From NCBI RefSeq assembly GCF_004331685.1, contig NZ_SJSM01000005.1, positions 62,001 to 126,000 on the forward strand: DNA of 64,000 nt, in the 5' to 3' direction. Position 1 is the stretch's first letter. Each line of letters opens with the position of its first letter. The DNA comes from Pedobacter hiemivivus. Its GTDB lineage: Bacteria; Bacteroidota; Bacteroidia; Sphingobacteriales; Sphingobacteriaceae. The position numbers and the translations under genes are program-made. The notes under the pieces are model-generated. The model ran no database searches, had not been told where the DNA came from, and was given only the letters and a program-made list of their open reading frames with translations. This document shows, piece after piece, positions 27,847 through 37,224 of this stretch.

Positions 27847-30800
27847 TTATAAAGTTAAGTTAATGGCAAATGAAACAACTCTTGATTGTGGATATCCGAA
27901 TGCACCTACACTGGAGCCATCATCAAATGCAGTCCTTGGGTCGACACCTTTTTTAGCGGAGATAAAGAATAAATTCTCTGCAGCCAGGTAGCATCTTAGT
28001 TTTTGAATTTTGTATTTCGATAATAAACTTTGTGAGAAACTATATCCTAAAGTCATCGATTTTAGATTCAGATAACTGGCATCAAATAGGGCAAAATCAG
28101 AATATTGGCCGGCACCACCACCCAGCGGTACACTGCCATAGTTGGTGCCGCCCAGCATGCGCATAGGGATATTGGAATCTTTATTTTCAGGAGTCCATGC
28201 ATCCAATAGATCTGTGTGTATACCCCTTCCAATTGAATTTCCTGTCAGTCCCTGATAGGATAAGGAAACGGTTTTACCCCCTAACTGATAACTTGCATAG
28301 ATAGAGAAATCAAAATTTTTATAGTTGATACTGGTATTGAAACCACCAACTAAATCAGGATTTGATGTACCTAATTCGTAACGGGTACCATCGATGCCTG
28401 TAGTGGTTACGATATCACCAACTTTATTATTCGGATATTTAGTGAAATCATCCGTTTCTTTCAAGGTTTTATAGATCATTCCTAAGCCCGTATTCTGATC
28501 AACACCAGCATATTTGTACAGATATAAGTTGTAGTAATCTTTACCCGGTCCTCTCAGGAAGTTTCCCTGAACAAATGCGCCGCCCAGGTCTTTACTACCA
28601 ACTCCCGTTGGCATCGAAACTAAGGTCGTTTTATAGTACGATGCATTTGCGCCAAACGACCACCTTAAGTTATCATTACGAAGGATAACATAGTTCAGAT
28701 CAATCTCAAACCCTTTATTGTTCAGCTCTCCTGAATTTTCCAATCTGGAGGAACGTCCTGTTGAAGCGGGCAATGGTTTACCGAACAATAAATTCTTTGT
28801 ATCTCTGTTAAAATAATCAAAACTGCCAGATAAACGGTTAAAGAAACTAAAGTCAAGTCCGATATCATAAGTATTGTTCGTTTCCCAGCTAAGATCTAAG
28901 TTACCCCAGGTTGCCTGCGCAAGCGAAGCAACTGGTGTGACCAAGGTACCGGCATTGCTGAGTGTCCATGTATCAATCCAATTGTTTGCTCCTACTGCGT
29001 TATTACCTTGAACGCCCAGACTACCACGGATTTTTAAATCATTGATCCAGCCAATTTTTTTCAGGAACTTTTCTTGTGAAAGACGATATGCACCACCCAC
29101 GGACCAGAAAGTTCCCCATTGGTTGTCTCTAAAAAAGGAAGATCCATCAACACGCACACTTGCTGAGAGGTAATATTTCTCATCATAGTTATAATTGAAT
29201 CGGCTTAAATAACCTTCTATGGTTGATGAGCTTTCAGTTCCATTAAGATAGCTAATGCCAACTGCGTTGTTAAAGGTAGGTTTGTCATAGGCCAGCATCA
29301 TATATTTCTGGCCTGATTGATCGTCTGAACGTGCCCACCTGAATTCATGACCTAATAAGGCATCGACATGGTGTTTTGCAAATTGTTTATTCCAGGTCAA
29401 CAGTTGTGTTGTATTTACCTGAGAACCGCGTGCCCAATAGCCTGCAATAGTTCCCTGAAAATCACGCGCAGCTGTTCCACTTTCGTTATTGCCATAACTT
29501 TTATTAAAGAGATAAGAGTTGTCTAATGCCAGATCAACCTTAAACTTGAAATCTTTTAAGAAAGTAGCTTCCAAATATGTTCTTCCTGAAAGGACATCTT
29601 TTTTTTGATTGGTATAGTCCTTTTGAAAATAAATTCCAGGAGAATAACCATTAAAGGCTAATCTGGCTGTAGAACCATAAGGCGAATAGGTTTCACCGGT
29701 ACCTAAATCAAATAAGGTTTTACCAAATTGATCGTATTTAATTTTACCCTGTTCGTCATGGGCAAACAAGGAATTGATTGGACTAAAGTAGTTTAACCAG
29801 GTAAACAGGTTGGTATTAACCGTACCACCAGTATAGCCTGGAACATCAGAATTCGTACGTGAGTAGAACAAAGAAGCTCCGCCTTTTAACCAATTGTTAA
29901 TCTGTGAATTTACATTAATACGTGCGTTATAGCGATCAAAATTTGAAGCCATTACATAAGCTGGATCATCCAGATAGCCTAAGGAAATGAAAAAGTCATT
30001 TTTCTCAGAACCTCCGCTTATGGATAGGTTATATTCTTGTCTTGTAGGGGTTTTGAAGAAATAATCCTGCCAGTCATCATTGTACAACAATTGCGCATCC
30101 GGGCGAATTTTACCAGTAGTTGGGTCGATTAGCGTTGTACCATCGGGTATTTTATAGGACATGTAATTTCCAAGACCATTTCTTGCTGACAATGCGTTTC
30201 CATTGGCTTTGAATAAGTTGTCTGCAGCATATTTTTTTAAGTCTGCATCGCTCATGGTTTTAAAACTTGCGTTACGATCTGGAGAATACTTGACGTAATT
30301 GTAAATTCCTTGCCAGGTATATTCATAATAGGTAGCGGGATCGGTTACTTTATCAAAATCACTCTGACCAATGCTGGTTATACCAAGACGCATATCAGCA
30401 GAAATAGAAGTAGCTCCTTTTTTCCCCTTCTTTGTTGTTATTATTATTAATCCATTCGCGGCTCGAGAACCATAAAGTGCATTCGCCGCTGCATCTTTCG
30501 ATACAACAATTGACTCAATATCCGCTGGATTTAATGAATTTAAACTCACATTGCTAGGTGATCCATCGACTACAACTAAGGGGTTGCTGCTGGCGTTTAG
30601 TGAGCCCAATCCACGGATTCTTAAGGTTGCATCGGCACCAGGTTGTCCTGAATTTGTAGAAAACTGAAGCCCTGGAACTGTTCCTTCAAATGCCCTGGAA
30701 ATTGTAGAGACCTGACTTTTTTCTATAGTCTCGGGCCCAATGGAAGAGACAGCGCCTGTAAAGTCTTTCTTTTTCATAGTTCCGAATGCCACTACCACCA

Positions 30801-31134
30801 CTTCATCTAATTTGGATTCCTCTTCCTTCATCGCTATACTAAGCGATGTTTGATTAGAAATGCTGACGGTTGTACTTTCATAACCAATGTATTTAAAAGT
30901 TAATTTTGAATTTGTTTTTGACCCAATCTCAAATGAGCCATTTGAAGATGTGGATGTTGAATTTTTGGTACTGGCATCAAGAATAGAAACTCCCCCTAGC
31001 GGAGTTCCTGTTTTTGCATCTACAACAGTACCTCGGATTTTGAGATTGCCTTGCGCATAACTTTTTACGTTTACGTTCACGAGGAGAACACAGAGCAATA
31101 CTGAGCAACAACTCCATAATTTAGATTTCATCAT
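27847..31134 (-). CDS. SusC/RagA TonB-dependent transporter without STN domain (locus C)
   Basis: This 1095-residue transporter has a signal peptide (VLLCVLLVNVNVKSYAQ) followed directly by the carboxypeptidase-regulatory-like domain (about 30-105; KIRGTVVDAKTGTPLGGVSI) and then the plug (EVVVVAFGTMKKKDFTGAVS). It is shorter than the four other SusC proteins here because it lacks the STN signalling domain, and it has no sigma/FecR partner. It should therefore be regulated in another way. Its leader carries a tandem 20-base repeat just before the ATG. Confidence 0.94.
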   Translation of the reverse strand: MMKSKLWSCCSVLLCVLLVNVNVKSYAQGNLKIRGTVVDAKTGTPLGGVSILDASTKNSTSTSSNGSFEIGSKTNSKLTFKYIGYESTTVSISNQTSLSIAMKEEESKLDEVVVVAFGTMKKKDFTGAVSSIGPETIEKSQVSTISRAFEGTVPGLQFSTNSGQPGADATLRIRGLGSLNASSNPLVVVDGSPSNVSLNSLNPADIESIVVSKDAAANALYGSRAANGLIIITTKKGKKGATSISADMRLGITSIGQSDFDKVTDPATYYEYTWQGIYNYVKYSPDRNASFKTMSDADLKKYAADNLFKANGNALSARNGLGNYMSYKIPDGTTLIDPTTGKIRPDAQLLYNDDWQDYFFKTPTRQEYNLSISGGSEKNDFFISLGYLDDPAYVMASNFDRYNARINVNSQINNWLKGGASLFYSRTNSDVPGYTGGTVNTNLFTWLNYFSPINSLFAHDEQGKIKYDQFGKTLFDLGTGETYSPYGSTARLAFNGYSPGIYFQKDYTNQKKDVLSGRTYLEATFLKDFKFKVDLALDNSYLFNKSYGNNESGTAARDFQGTIAGYWARGSQVNTTQLLTWNKQFAKHHVDALLGHEFRWARSDDQSGQKYMMLAYDKPTFNNAVGISYLNGTESSSTIEGYLSRFNYNYDEKYYLSASVRVDGSSFFRDNQWGTFWSVGGAYRLSQEKFLKKIGWINDLKIRGSLGVQGNNAVGANNWIDTWTLSNAGTLVTPVASLAQATWGNLDLSWETNNTYDIGLDFSFFNRLSGSFDYFNRDTKNLLFGKPLPASTGRSSRLENSGELNNKGFEIDLNYVILRNDNLRWSFGANASYYKTTLVSMPTGVGSKDLGGAFVQGNFLRGPGKDYYNLYLYKYAGVDQNTGLGMIYKTLKETDDFTKYPNNKVGDIVTTTGIDGTRYELGTSNPDLVGGFNTSINYKNFDFSIYASYQLGGKTVSLSYQGLTGNSIGRGIHTDLLDAWTPENKDSNIPMRMLGGTNYGSVPLGGGAGQYSDFALFDASYLNLKSMTLGYSFSQSLLSKYKIQKLRCYLAAENLFFISAKKGVDPRTAFDDGSSVGAFGYPQSRVVSFAINLTL

Positions 31135-31140
31135 GTTTTT

Positions 31141-31179
31141 AATTGGTTAATTGTTGATTTAATTGGTTAATTGTGATTT
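31141..31179 (-). repeat. Tandem repeat in the susC leader (locus C)
   Basis: Two direct copies of AATTGGTTAATTGTTGATTT (31141-31160; the second copy at 31161-31179 lacks one T) lie 6 to 45 bases before the susC ATG. On the transcript they place two CAAUUAACCAAUU units next to the ribosome entry region. They may be a regulator or RNA-binding site, or a simple slippage duplication. Confidence 0.75.
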
Positions 31180-31352
31180 TCTTTAAATCCACTGCGTTAA
31201 TTAATGGCGTCTTAAAGTCTTGATTAGTGGAATTTAAGTGACTGTAAATTAATGAAATATAGTTATTTTGACAAAATTTTTTCGGAAGGTATTAGCCCGC
31301 TGTCGATTTTTTTTGTTGATATTAGTCGGTATTCGGCTTTATAAATCGCGAT

Positions 31353-33185
31353 ATGAGATTACTAACCATTTGTTTTTTTTTATGCGCCTTCACGAGTCTG
31401 TATGGACAAGTTCCTGAAATCGTCTTTTCTACTCAAAAAAACTATACAAAACGCGAGGTGCATATAACCATGCGAGATGGTGTTAAATTGTTTACCATCA
31501 TCTACGAACCGAATGATAAACTGCAAGATTATCCTATTATGATGATTCGCACACCATATAGTGTAGCCCCTTATGGTCAGGATAATTTCGGAAATAGCCT
31601 CGGACCAAATATTGAATTTGCTAAGGAAGGTTTTGTTTTTGTGTACCAGGACGTTCGTGGTAAGTATAAGTCAGAAGGTGATTTTATTGCCAACAGGCCG
31701 TATATACAGCATAAGAAAAAACAGGAAACCGATGAAAGTTCTGATACCTATGATACGATTGATTGGTTAGTTAAGCATATCAAATCAAACAAAAAGGTGG
31801 GTATTTGGGGTGTTTCTTCGCCGGGCTTTTATGCATCAATGTCCTTAATTGACTCCCATCCGAACTTAAAGGCTGTATCCCCTCAAGCACCTGTTACAGA
31901 TTGGTTTTTAGGGGACGATAGACATCATAATGGTGCTTTTATGTTAATGGGTAGCTTTTCCTTCCTCTCTTCCTTTGGAAAAATAAGAGACTCCATAGGA
32001 ACCAGGCATCCAGGTGGGTATGCTGCTTACCATACAACTGATGGATACGATTTTTATTTAAAGTCTGGTCCGCTTAAAAATTTCAATCAAAAATATTTAT
32101 TGGGTAAAAGTGTCCTCTGGAATGAAATGATGAATAACCCTGATTACAATGATTATTGGAAAGACAGAAGTTATACTAGATATTTAAACAAAGTAAAGCC
32201 CCATGTTCTTGTTGTAGGCGGTTGGTTTGATCAAGAAGATTTGTATGGTCCTTTAAAAACCTACGCCGCTTTAGCTAAAGCGCCTGGTCACCAAGTTTCT
32301 TTGGTGATGGGCCCCTGGTATCATGGATCCTGGACTCGCGGAGAAGGAAATGCATTGGGGAACCTGGATTTTAACGCCAATACATCTCGTTTTTACAGAG
32401 GCGAAATCGAACTCAAATTTTTCAAAAAACATCTGAAGGACAATAAAATCCCGGCAATTGATCCAGTTTCTATATTTGTTACTGGTGCTAATGAATGGAA
32501 TTCTTTTAATCAATGGCCTCCTGAAGAAAGTAAAATGACGCCGTTATATCTTAGTGCCAATCAAAAATTAAGTTTCCAAAAACCTATTGAAATCAATAAT
32601 GGCTATGCTAAATATATAGGTGATCCTCAAAAACCAGTTCCATATACAGCTGAGAAAACATTAATGCGTGGTTTTCAATATATGTTTGAAGATCAGATTT
32701 TTGCTTCTCGTAGACCTGATGTATTGGTCTTTGAAACAGAAGTACTTACAGCGGATGTAAAGATTATGGGTAATATTCAAGCTAATCTTTTTGTAAGCTC
32801 TACAGGAACGGATGCTGATTTCGTGGTTAAATTGATAGACGTTTATCCTTATGATAAAGAGAGTAAATTATCTGATTGCCAATGTTTAATCAGAGGAGAG
32901 GTTATGCGCGCCAAATACAGGAATAGTTTCTCAAAAGCTGAACCTTTAGTGCCAAATCAAATTGCGAATGTCAGTTTTGATATGCAAGATGCTGCGCATG
33001 TTTTTAAAAAGGGACACAAGATTATGGTGCAAATCCAAAGCTCCTGGTTTCCGCTGGTAGATCGTAACCCACAAAAATTTCTGAATATTTATGAAGCAAA
33101 TGAAAGTGATTTTGAAACCCATGAACATACAATTTATTTCAATCAAAATCATGCATCCAATATTATCCTTCCAATTTTTAAATAG
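31353..33185 (+). CDS. CocE/NonD family hydrolase (X-Pro dipeptidyl-peptidase S15-like)
   Basis: This 610-residue secreted protein has a signal peptide ending SLYGQ. The alpha/beta-hydrolase core begins VHITMRDGVKLFTIIYEP. The nucleophile elbow is GVSSPGFY, with S155 the likely nucleophile; the acid probably lies in GGWFDQED and the His in MGPWYHGSW. The C-terminal part (about 395-610) is the jelly-roll domain of the S15/CocE group. Members cleave X-Pro dipeptides, amino-acid esters or acyl amides. The M28 peptidase gene starts 6 bases later, so a peptide substrate is likely. Confidence 0.88.
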   Translation: MRLLTICFFLCAFTSLYGQVPEIVFSTQKNYTKREVHITMRDGVKLFTIIYEPNDKLQDYPIMMIRTPYSVAPYGQDNFGNSLGPNIEFAKEGFVFVYQDVRGKYKSEGDFIANRPYIQHKKKQETDESSDTYDTIDWLVKHIKSNKKVGIWGVSSPGFYASMSLIDSHPNLKAVSPQAPVTDWFLGDDRHHNGAFMLMGSFSFLSSFGKIRDSIGTRHPGGYAAYHTTDGYDFYLKSGPLKNFNQKYLLGKSVLWNEMMNNPDYNDYWKDRSYTRYLNKVKPHVLVVGGWFDQEDLYGPLKTYAALAKAPGHQVSLVMGPWYHGSWTRGEGNALGNLDFNANTSRFYRGEIELKFFKKHLKDNKIPAIDPVSIFVTGANEWNSFNQWPPEESKMTPLYLSANQKLSFQKPIEINNGYAKYIGDPQKPVPYTAEKTLMRGFQYMFEDQIFASRRPDVLVFETEVLTADVKIMGNIQANLFVSSTGTDADFVVKLIDVYPYDKESKLSDCQCLIRGEVMRAKYRNSFSKAEPLVPNQIANVSFDMQDAAHVFKKGHKIMVQIQSSWFPLVDRNPQKFLNIYEANESDFETHEHTIYFNQNHASNIILPIFK

Positions 33186-33191
33186 AATAAA

Positions 33192-34469
33192 ATGAAAATT
33201 AAACTCGTACTGGTATCGTTATTTCTAATTGTTTCTGGTAAATTATTTAGCCAGGTAGAATATGGCAAAAGTGTTGTCAAGGTATTAGCTTCTGATAAGT
33301 TTGCAGGAAGAGGCTATGTTTTTAATGGCGACAAAAAAGCTGCGTCGTTCGTAACTCAGGAAATGAAGAAGTCCGGCTTACAGCCTCTGGGAAACTCCTT
33401 TGAACAAAAGTTCGATTTAGCAGCTAATATTTTCCCTAAAACAGCTAAGATTAGTATGGATAATAATCCTTTAAAAATGGGGAAAGACGTGTTGATTGAT
33501 GCTACAAGCCCATCTATTAAGGGAACTTTTGACATTGTTCCTGCGGAATTACCTTCGGCAGATTTAGCTGATTTGAAAAAAATGCAAACTGATGCTCAAT
33601 TCAAAAACAAGATTATTTTTATTGACGAAGCAAATCACATTAAAAAAATTACTGCCGATGGGTACAGAAAAAGTTTAGCATTTCTAATGACTGAAGGAAA
33701 TTATGCTGCTATTTTAGTTAAAACAAAACAGAAATTTACCTGGAGGGGGGCTACGCTACAAAATAAGATACCGGTAATATATATTCAGGAAAGCGTTTAT
33801 GATTTATTAAAGCAGCCTCATCATATCACCTTAGATATTACAGCTAAGTTTCAGCCCGCTTATCAGAGCCAAAATATATGCGGATTTTTAAAAGGAACGA
33901 GCAATTCCGATTCCACCATAGTGGTTACAGCTCATTATGACCATATTGGATCAATTGGTAAAAAGGTGATATTTAATGGCGCTAATGATAATGCAAGTGG
34001 TACCGCAATGATGCTTTATCTGGCGAATTATTATGGAAAAAATAAGCCCAAATACAACATGATCTTTTTGGCTTTTTCTGGCGAGGAAAGTGGCCTGCTG
34101 GGTTCAAAATTTTATGTCAACAATCCTCTAAATGATTTAAGTAAAATTAAGTTCCTATTGAATCTGGATATGGCCGGAACAGGTGACGATGGAATTCAGG
34201 TCGTTAATGGTACCGAATTTAAAAAGGAATTTGAATTACTTCAGCGGATTAATGCCGAGAAGAGTTATTTGCCAAAGGTATTAGTAAGAGGGCCAATGAA
34301 TAGAAGTGATCATTTTCCTTTTTACGAAAAGGGCGTACCTTGTTTCTTTATTTACACCTTAGGTGGAATTGCAGCTTATCATGATATTTTTGACCGTTAT
34401 GAAACGCTGCCTTTTACAAAGTTTAATGGATATGCAAACCTATTGATTCAATTTTTATCACAACTATAA
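33192..34469 (+). CDS. M28 family metallopeptidase
   Basis: This 425-residue secreted protein has a signal peptide (LVLVSLFLIVSGKLFSQ), a PA-like insert (about 95-225) and the M28 zinc peptidase core. Two-zinc ligands and catalytic residues are visible: TAHYDH (H248), NGANDNASG (D266), FSGEES (E298 and E299), LNLDMAG (D326) and RSDHFPF (late His). It should remove N-terminal amino acids from peptides in the periplasm or at the surface. It follows the CocE-like gene after 6 bases and faces away from the SusC/SusD pair of locus C. Confidence 0.91.
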   Translation: MKIKLVLVSLFLIVSGKLFSQVEYGKSVVKVLASDKFAGRGYVFNGDKKAASFVTQEMKKSGLQPLGNSFEQKFDLAANIFPKTAKISMDNNPLKMGKDVLIDATSPSIKGTFDIVPAELPSADLADLKKMQTDAQFKNKIIFIDEANHIKKITADGYRKSLAFLMTEGNYAAILVKTKQKFTWRGATLQNKIPVIYIQESVYDLLKQPHHITLDITAKFQPAYQSQNICGFLKGTSNSDSTIVVTAHYDHIGSIGKKVIFNGANDNASGTAMMLYLANYYGKNKPKYNMIFLAFSGEESGLLGSKFYVNNPLNDLSKIKFLLNLDMAGTGDDGIQVVNGTEFKKEFELLQRINAEKSYLPKVLVRGPMNRSDHFPFYEKGVPCFFIYTLGGIAAYHDIFDRYETLPFTKFNGYANLLIQFLSQL

Positions 34470-34472
34470 GAT

Positions 34473-34508
34473 GAGGGGGTTGATTGGACATCCATAAAAC
34501 CCCACCTC
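34473..34508. terminator. Weak imperfect hairpin between M28 gene and convergent unknown gene
   Basis: GAGGGGGTT pairs imperfectly with AACCCCACCTC around a 16-base loop in the 41-base gap between convergent genes. The position suits a terminator, but the bulges and the lack of a T-run make it doubtful. Confidence 0.3.
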
Positions 34509-34510
34509 CA

Positions 34511-34969
34511 TCAATAAACCAACTCCGATCCTTTTACCACCACCTCAAAATCCTCAGACATCTCCGCATCATACACCCGAAAACAAATCTCCCAGGGATC
34601 CCTCACCAGATTCATGATATAAGCTCTGAACAACCTTTCAAACCGCTCGAAATCAATCCCAGTTTTACAAACCAGCAAATACTGACGATCCCCCTGCGCA
34701 ATCACTTCCTGCAGATAAGCCTCCCAATGTATTTTGATCTCCATCGGAAAACGGTTAAAATGCTGCTGATCAATCAATCCACCAATACCCTCAATCAGCT
34801 CCTGGGGAATGCTCAGCTTCCCTTTCACATACCACAAACCATCCAGCTTTTCCATACACCAGATCAGCTCTCCTGCATAAAAAATCCGCCATGGTTCACC
34901 AGCACGAAACTGCAGTACCTGATAAACTACGCCATCAGCTCCATCCGGGAAATAATCTAACTCAATCAT
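34511..34969 (-). CDS. Hypothetical protein, 152 residues
   Basis: I do not recognise this family. The protein has no signal peptide or membrane segment. It starts at a clear ATG (MIELDYFPDGADGVVYQVLQ) and has mixed alpha/beta character with many aromatic residues (WRIFYAGELIWCMEKLDGLW). The pattern looks like a compact cytoplasmic domain. It is convergent with the M28 gene and lies 63 bases after the next unknown gene on the same strand. A frame is also open on the opposite strand (34484-34960), but that translation is rich in Pro, His, Ile and Thr and looks like a shadow. Confidence 0.6.
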   Translation of the reverse strand: MIELDYFPDGADGVVYQVLQFRAGEPWRIFYAGELIWCMEKLDGLWYVKGKLSIPQELIEGIGGLIDQQHFNRFPMEIKIHWEAYLQEVIAQGDRQYLLVCKTGIDFERFERLFRAYIMNLVRDPWEICFRVYDAEMSEDFEVVVKGSELVY

Positions 34970-35032
34970 CTGTCTTCCAATCCTTTATTTTGAACAACAA
35001 TCAATATAGTTTTACTCTTTTCAATCACCTGG

Positions 35033-35410
35033 CTACCATAACCTGAACCTCAAACTGAATCCTTGTGCATCAAAACCAATCTCTTTAACAAAGCCTATCA
35101 ACACCGGATTGATCAATTCTATAAACCTCAGACAGTATCCCTCCATATCGGGCAAAATAAACTTCTCGCGATAAGCTTCAGAAAATTGCATCAAATTGAA
35201 CTCAATTGCCTCCGCGGTATTGTTCACAAAACGGTGCTTGTCAGCAATATTGTTGCGTAGCTTCTCATTGAGCCTTAAAAACAACACCAACTTTTCCTGT
35301 AATAATTTAACTGTATCCCGGTACTCCAGTTGCCTGAGATACCCATCAGCTGTATATCCTAATCTTTGCATAACCAAATCCTTTGCCCTTTTTAAACTTA
35401 GGTTCCACAA
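35033..35410 (-). CDS. Hypothetical protein, possibly 5'-truncated
   Basis: I do not recognise this family. The product is mainly helical (YLRQLEYRDTVKLLQEKLVL, then EAIEFNLMQFSEAYREKF) and ends FSLRFRLW. The frame opens after a TAA at 35474-35476 and has no in-frame ATG until 35371. Possible starts are a TTG at 35410 or the ATG at 35371, giving 112 residues. This may be a small gene with a rare start or the remnant of a longer one. It probably shares a transcript with the unknown gene at 34511-34969. Confidence 0.45.
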   Translation of the reverse strand: MWNLSLKRAKDLVMQRLGYTADGYLRQLEYRDTVKLLQEKLVLFLRLNEKLRNNIADKHRFVNNTAEAIEFNLMQFSEAYREKFILPDMEGYCLRFIELINPVLIGFVKEIGFDAQGFSLRFRLW

Positions 35411-35607
35411 ATCTAGATCAATTAAGGTATCAATTCCAAATAAAATACTAATATTTTTAGTTAATAAAGCTAATTAATTTAGTTCTATTCTTTAATACTC
35501 CATACAAACAACAGATTTCGGCGGTGGAGAATAATATATTTTTCATTTATAGGTAATTGATTAGGAGTTAGTTAAATTTAGGCACACTCGGTCTCAAATT
35601 TAATTAT

Positions 35608-37128
35608 ATGATAAAATTAACCTCTGGTCTATTTAATGATCTAATCACAGGCAAATTAAAAGCCGATAGTTTCTTCGGTTTATGGTATAGTCGTCGCAGG
35701 GAGGGTAATATGATATCCATTCAAAATTGCGTTATCGAACAACCCATGATCTTCGAAGAAGATCTGAAGTGTGACTTTCACATAGAATTTTTGAAATGTG
35801 AGTTTATTAGTTCTTTACAGATCCGCAATGGTATATATAAAAATTTAATTTTTCGAGATGTAAAACAACATGAAAAAAGCAGCATCGAGCTGGGAGTAGA
35901 AGAATGTGGTGGAGTCAGTTTTATCGATAACTGTGTATTTAACGGATATTTTAATTTCGAAAAAGGATCATATAATAAAATACATGTTCAAGATGTGAAT
36001 TTTAAAACGCTTACATTCGACAACGGCGCTTACAAGTATATTTATTTTGGAACAAGTGGTTTTAGCGGAGGATTATTTTTTAAAAATGGTGTATATGAAA
36101 TACTGCGTTTAGCTGGTATTAAGTCATCCGGGTTATATTTTGAACACGGCAAATATCTTGACTTATCCATAGAGAGCGTTTCCCAAGTTGAAACAATATA
36201 CTTTACATACGGTTCGTTTAGCTTACTTAGCTTCGCTTCAGAAAATATTTCCAAAATAGTTACTACAACTACTATTGATTATGATAGATTACATATAGAA
36301 CAACTATCGTTTGCTCAACTCGGTAAGATAACTGCATTGTTTGACGATGCAATTATTGATTCAATCATTTTTTCACCCGCATTTATGAATAAAGATGCTG
36401 TCCTACGCTTTCAGAATGTTACTTCGAATTCACTAAGGTTTAAAAGTTTTATAAATTATGGTCAAGTTAGCTTTTTTGATTTACGCCTGGACGGAGAACT
36501 ATTAATTCAAAACAGTGATCTTGGTAAAACAGCTTTCATCAGTTGCACAATTAAAGGCGCGCTACTAAACCTTGATAATTCTAAAATTACAGATGCTTCT
36601 TTTAACAATACAGCATTTCCTATCAGAATAGCTCAAGACAATAATCAACAAAGATTAGCTTACGCTCAATTAAAAAAAATTTCAGAATCCAAGGGAGATT
36701 ATCTGGAGGCAAACCGCTTTTATTCAAGTGAAATGAATTCATTTTATGAGAGCATCACATGGAAAAAGAATTTTTGGGAAAAGTTAAATCTCAGCTTTAA
36801 TAAATACTCAAATAATCATGGACAAAGTTGGGAATTGGCGCTGTTTTGCATACTACTACTTTCTATTGCAACTTACTTGCTATACTTACACCTGCTTGGA
36901 ATACGTCCCGGCCACCTTATTTCGAGTAAAGACAGAGACTATTTTTGGAAATGCCTAAGTTATTACTTCGATTTTCTTAACCCTGTTCACCGCACAGACG
37001 AAATAGCCAAAGGGTTATCGGTAACTGCTGCCTCAACAGCCAGAATAATTGAAGGAGCAAGCAGAATATTTATTGCATTTGGAATTTATCAATTTGTTCA
37101 GGCATTCAGGAAACACGGGAAGAAGTAA
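35608..37128 (+). CDS. Beta-solenoid protein with C-terminal membrane segments
   Basis: This 506-residue protein has no signal peptide. From about residue 115 to 220 it carries repeats of 20-21 residues with the pattern F-x-x-G-x-Y-x-x-[IL]: FEKGSYNKI, FDNGAYKYI, FKNGVYEIL, FEHGKYLDL, FTYGSFSLL. Weaker copies lie on both sides, up to about residue 345. This predicts a beta-solenoid distinct from true pentapeptide repeats. A linker (SKGDYLEANRFYSSEMNSFY) leads to a membrane helix (LALFCILLLSIATYLLYLHL, about 412-431) and a second one near the end (ARIIEGASRIFIAFGIYQFV), like pentapeptide-repeat membrane proteins. It stands alone between terminators. The function is unknown; channel-like or scaffold roles are guesses. 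Confidence 0.75.
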   Translation: MIKLTSGLFNDLITGKLKADSFFGLWYSRRREGNMISIQNCVIEQPMIFEEDLKCDFHIEFLKCEFISSLQIRNGIYKNLIFRDVKQHEKSSIELGVEECGGVSFIDNCVFNGYFNFEKGSYNKIHVQDVNFKTLTFDNGAYKYIYFGTSGFSGGLFFKNGVYEILRLAGIKSSGLYFEHGKYLDLSIESVSQVETIYFTYGSFSLLSFASENISKIVTTTTIDYDRLHIEQLSFAQLGKITALFDDAIIDSIIFSPAFMNKDAVLRFQNVTSNSLRFKSFINYGQVSFFDLRLDGELLIQNSDLGKTAFISCTIKGALLNLDNSKITDASFNNTAFPIRIAQDNNQQRLAYAQLKKISESKGDYLEANRFYSSEMNSFYESITWKKNFWEKLNLSFNKYSNNHGQSWELALFCILLLSIATYLLYLHLLGIRPGHLISSKDRDYFWKCLSYYFDFLNPVHRTDEIAKGLSVTAASTARIIEGASRIFIAFGIYQFVQAFRKHGKK

Positions 37129-37174
37129 CACTGTGTTTAGTGCCATCAAAGCTAAACGATCGGCTCTCATAAAA

Positions 37175-37218
37175 AGAGGTCATATCATTTTGGATGAATG
37201 ATATGACCTCTCTTTTTT
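37175..37218. terminator. Bidirectional terminator at the end of locus D
   Basis: A perfect 15-bp stem (AGAGGTCATATCATT at 37175-37189, its complement at 37197-37211) with a 7-base loop has A-rich and T-rich flanks. It lies between the plus-strand solenoid gene and the minus-strand LamG gene and can serve both. Confidence 0.92.
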
Positions 37219-37224
37219 ATCTAT

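Noticed and set aside
34484..34960. Plus-strand reading frame of 158 codons opposite the unknown gene at 34511-34969
   Set aside because: The composition is unusual (rich in Pro, His, Ile, Thr), and it mirrors the minus-strand frame, which has a more protein-like sequence and a clear ATG.
35608..37128. Typical pentapeptide-repeat protein
   Set aside because: The repeat period is 20-21 residues with an F-x-x-G-x-Y pattern and no A-[DN]-L-x-x tandem pentapeptides, although the C-terminal part resembles such proteins.
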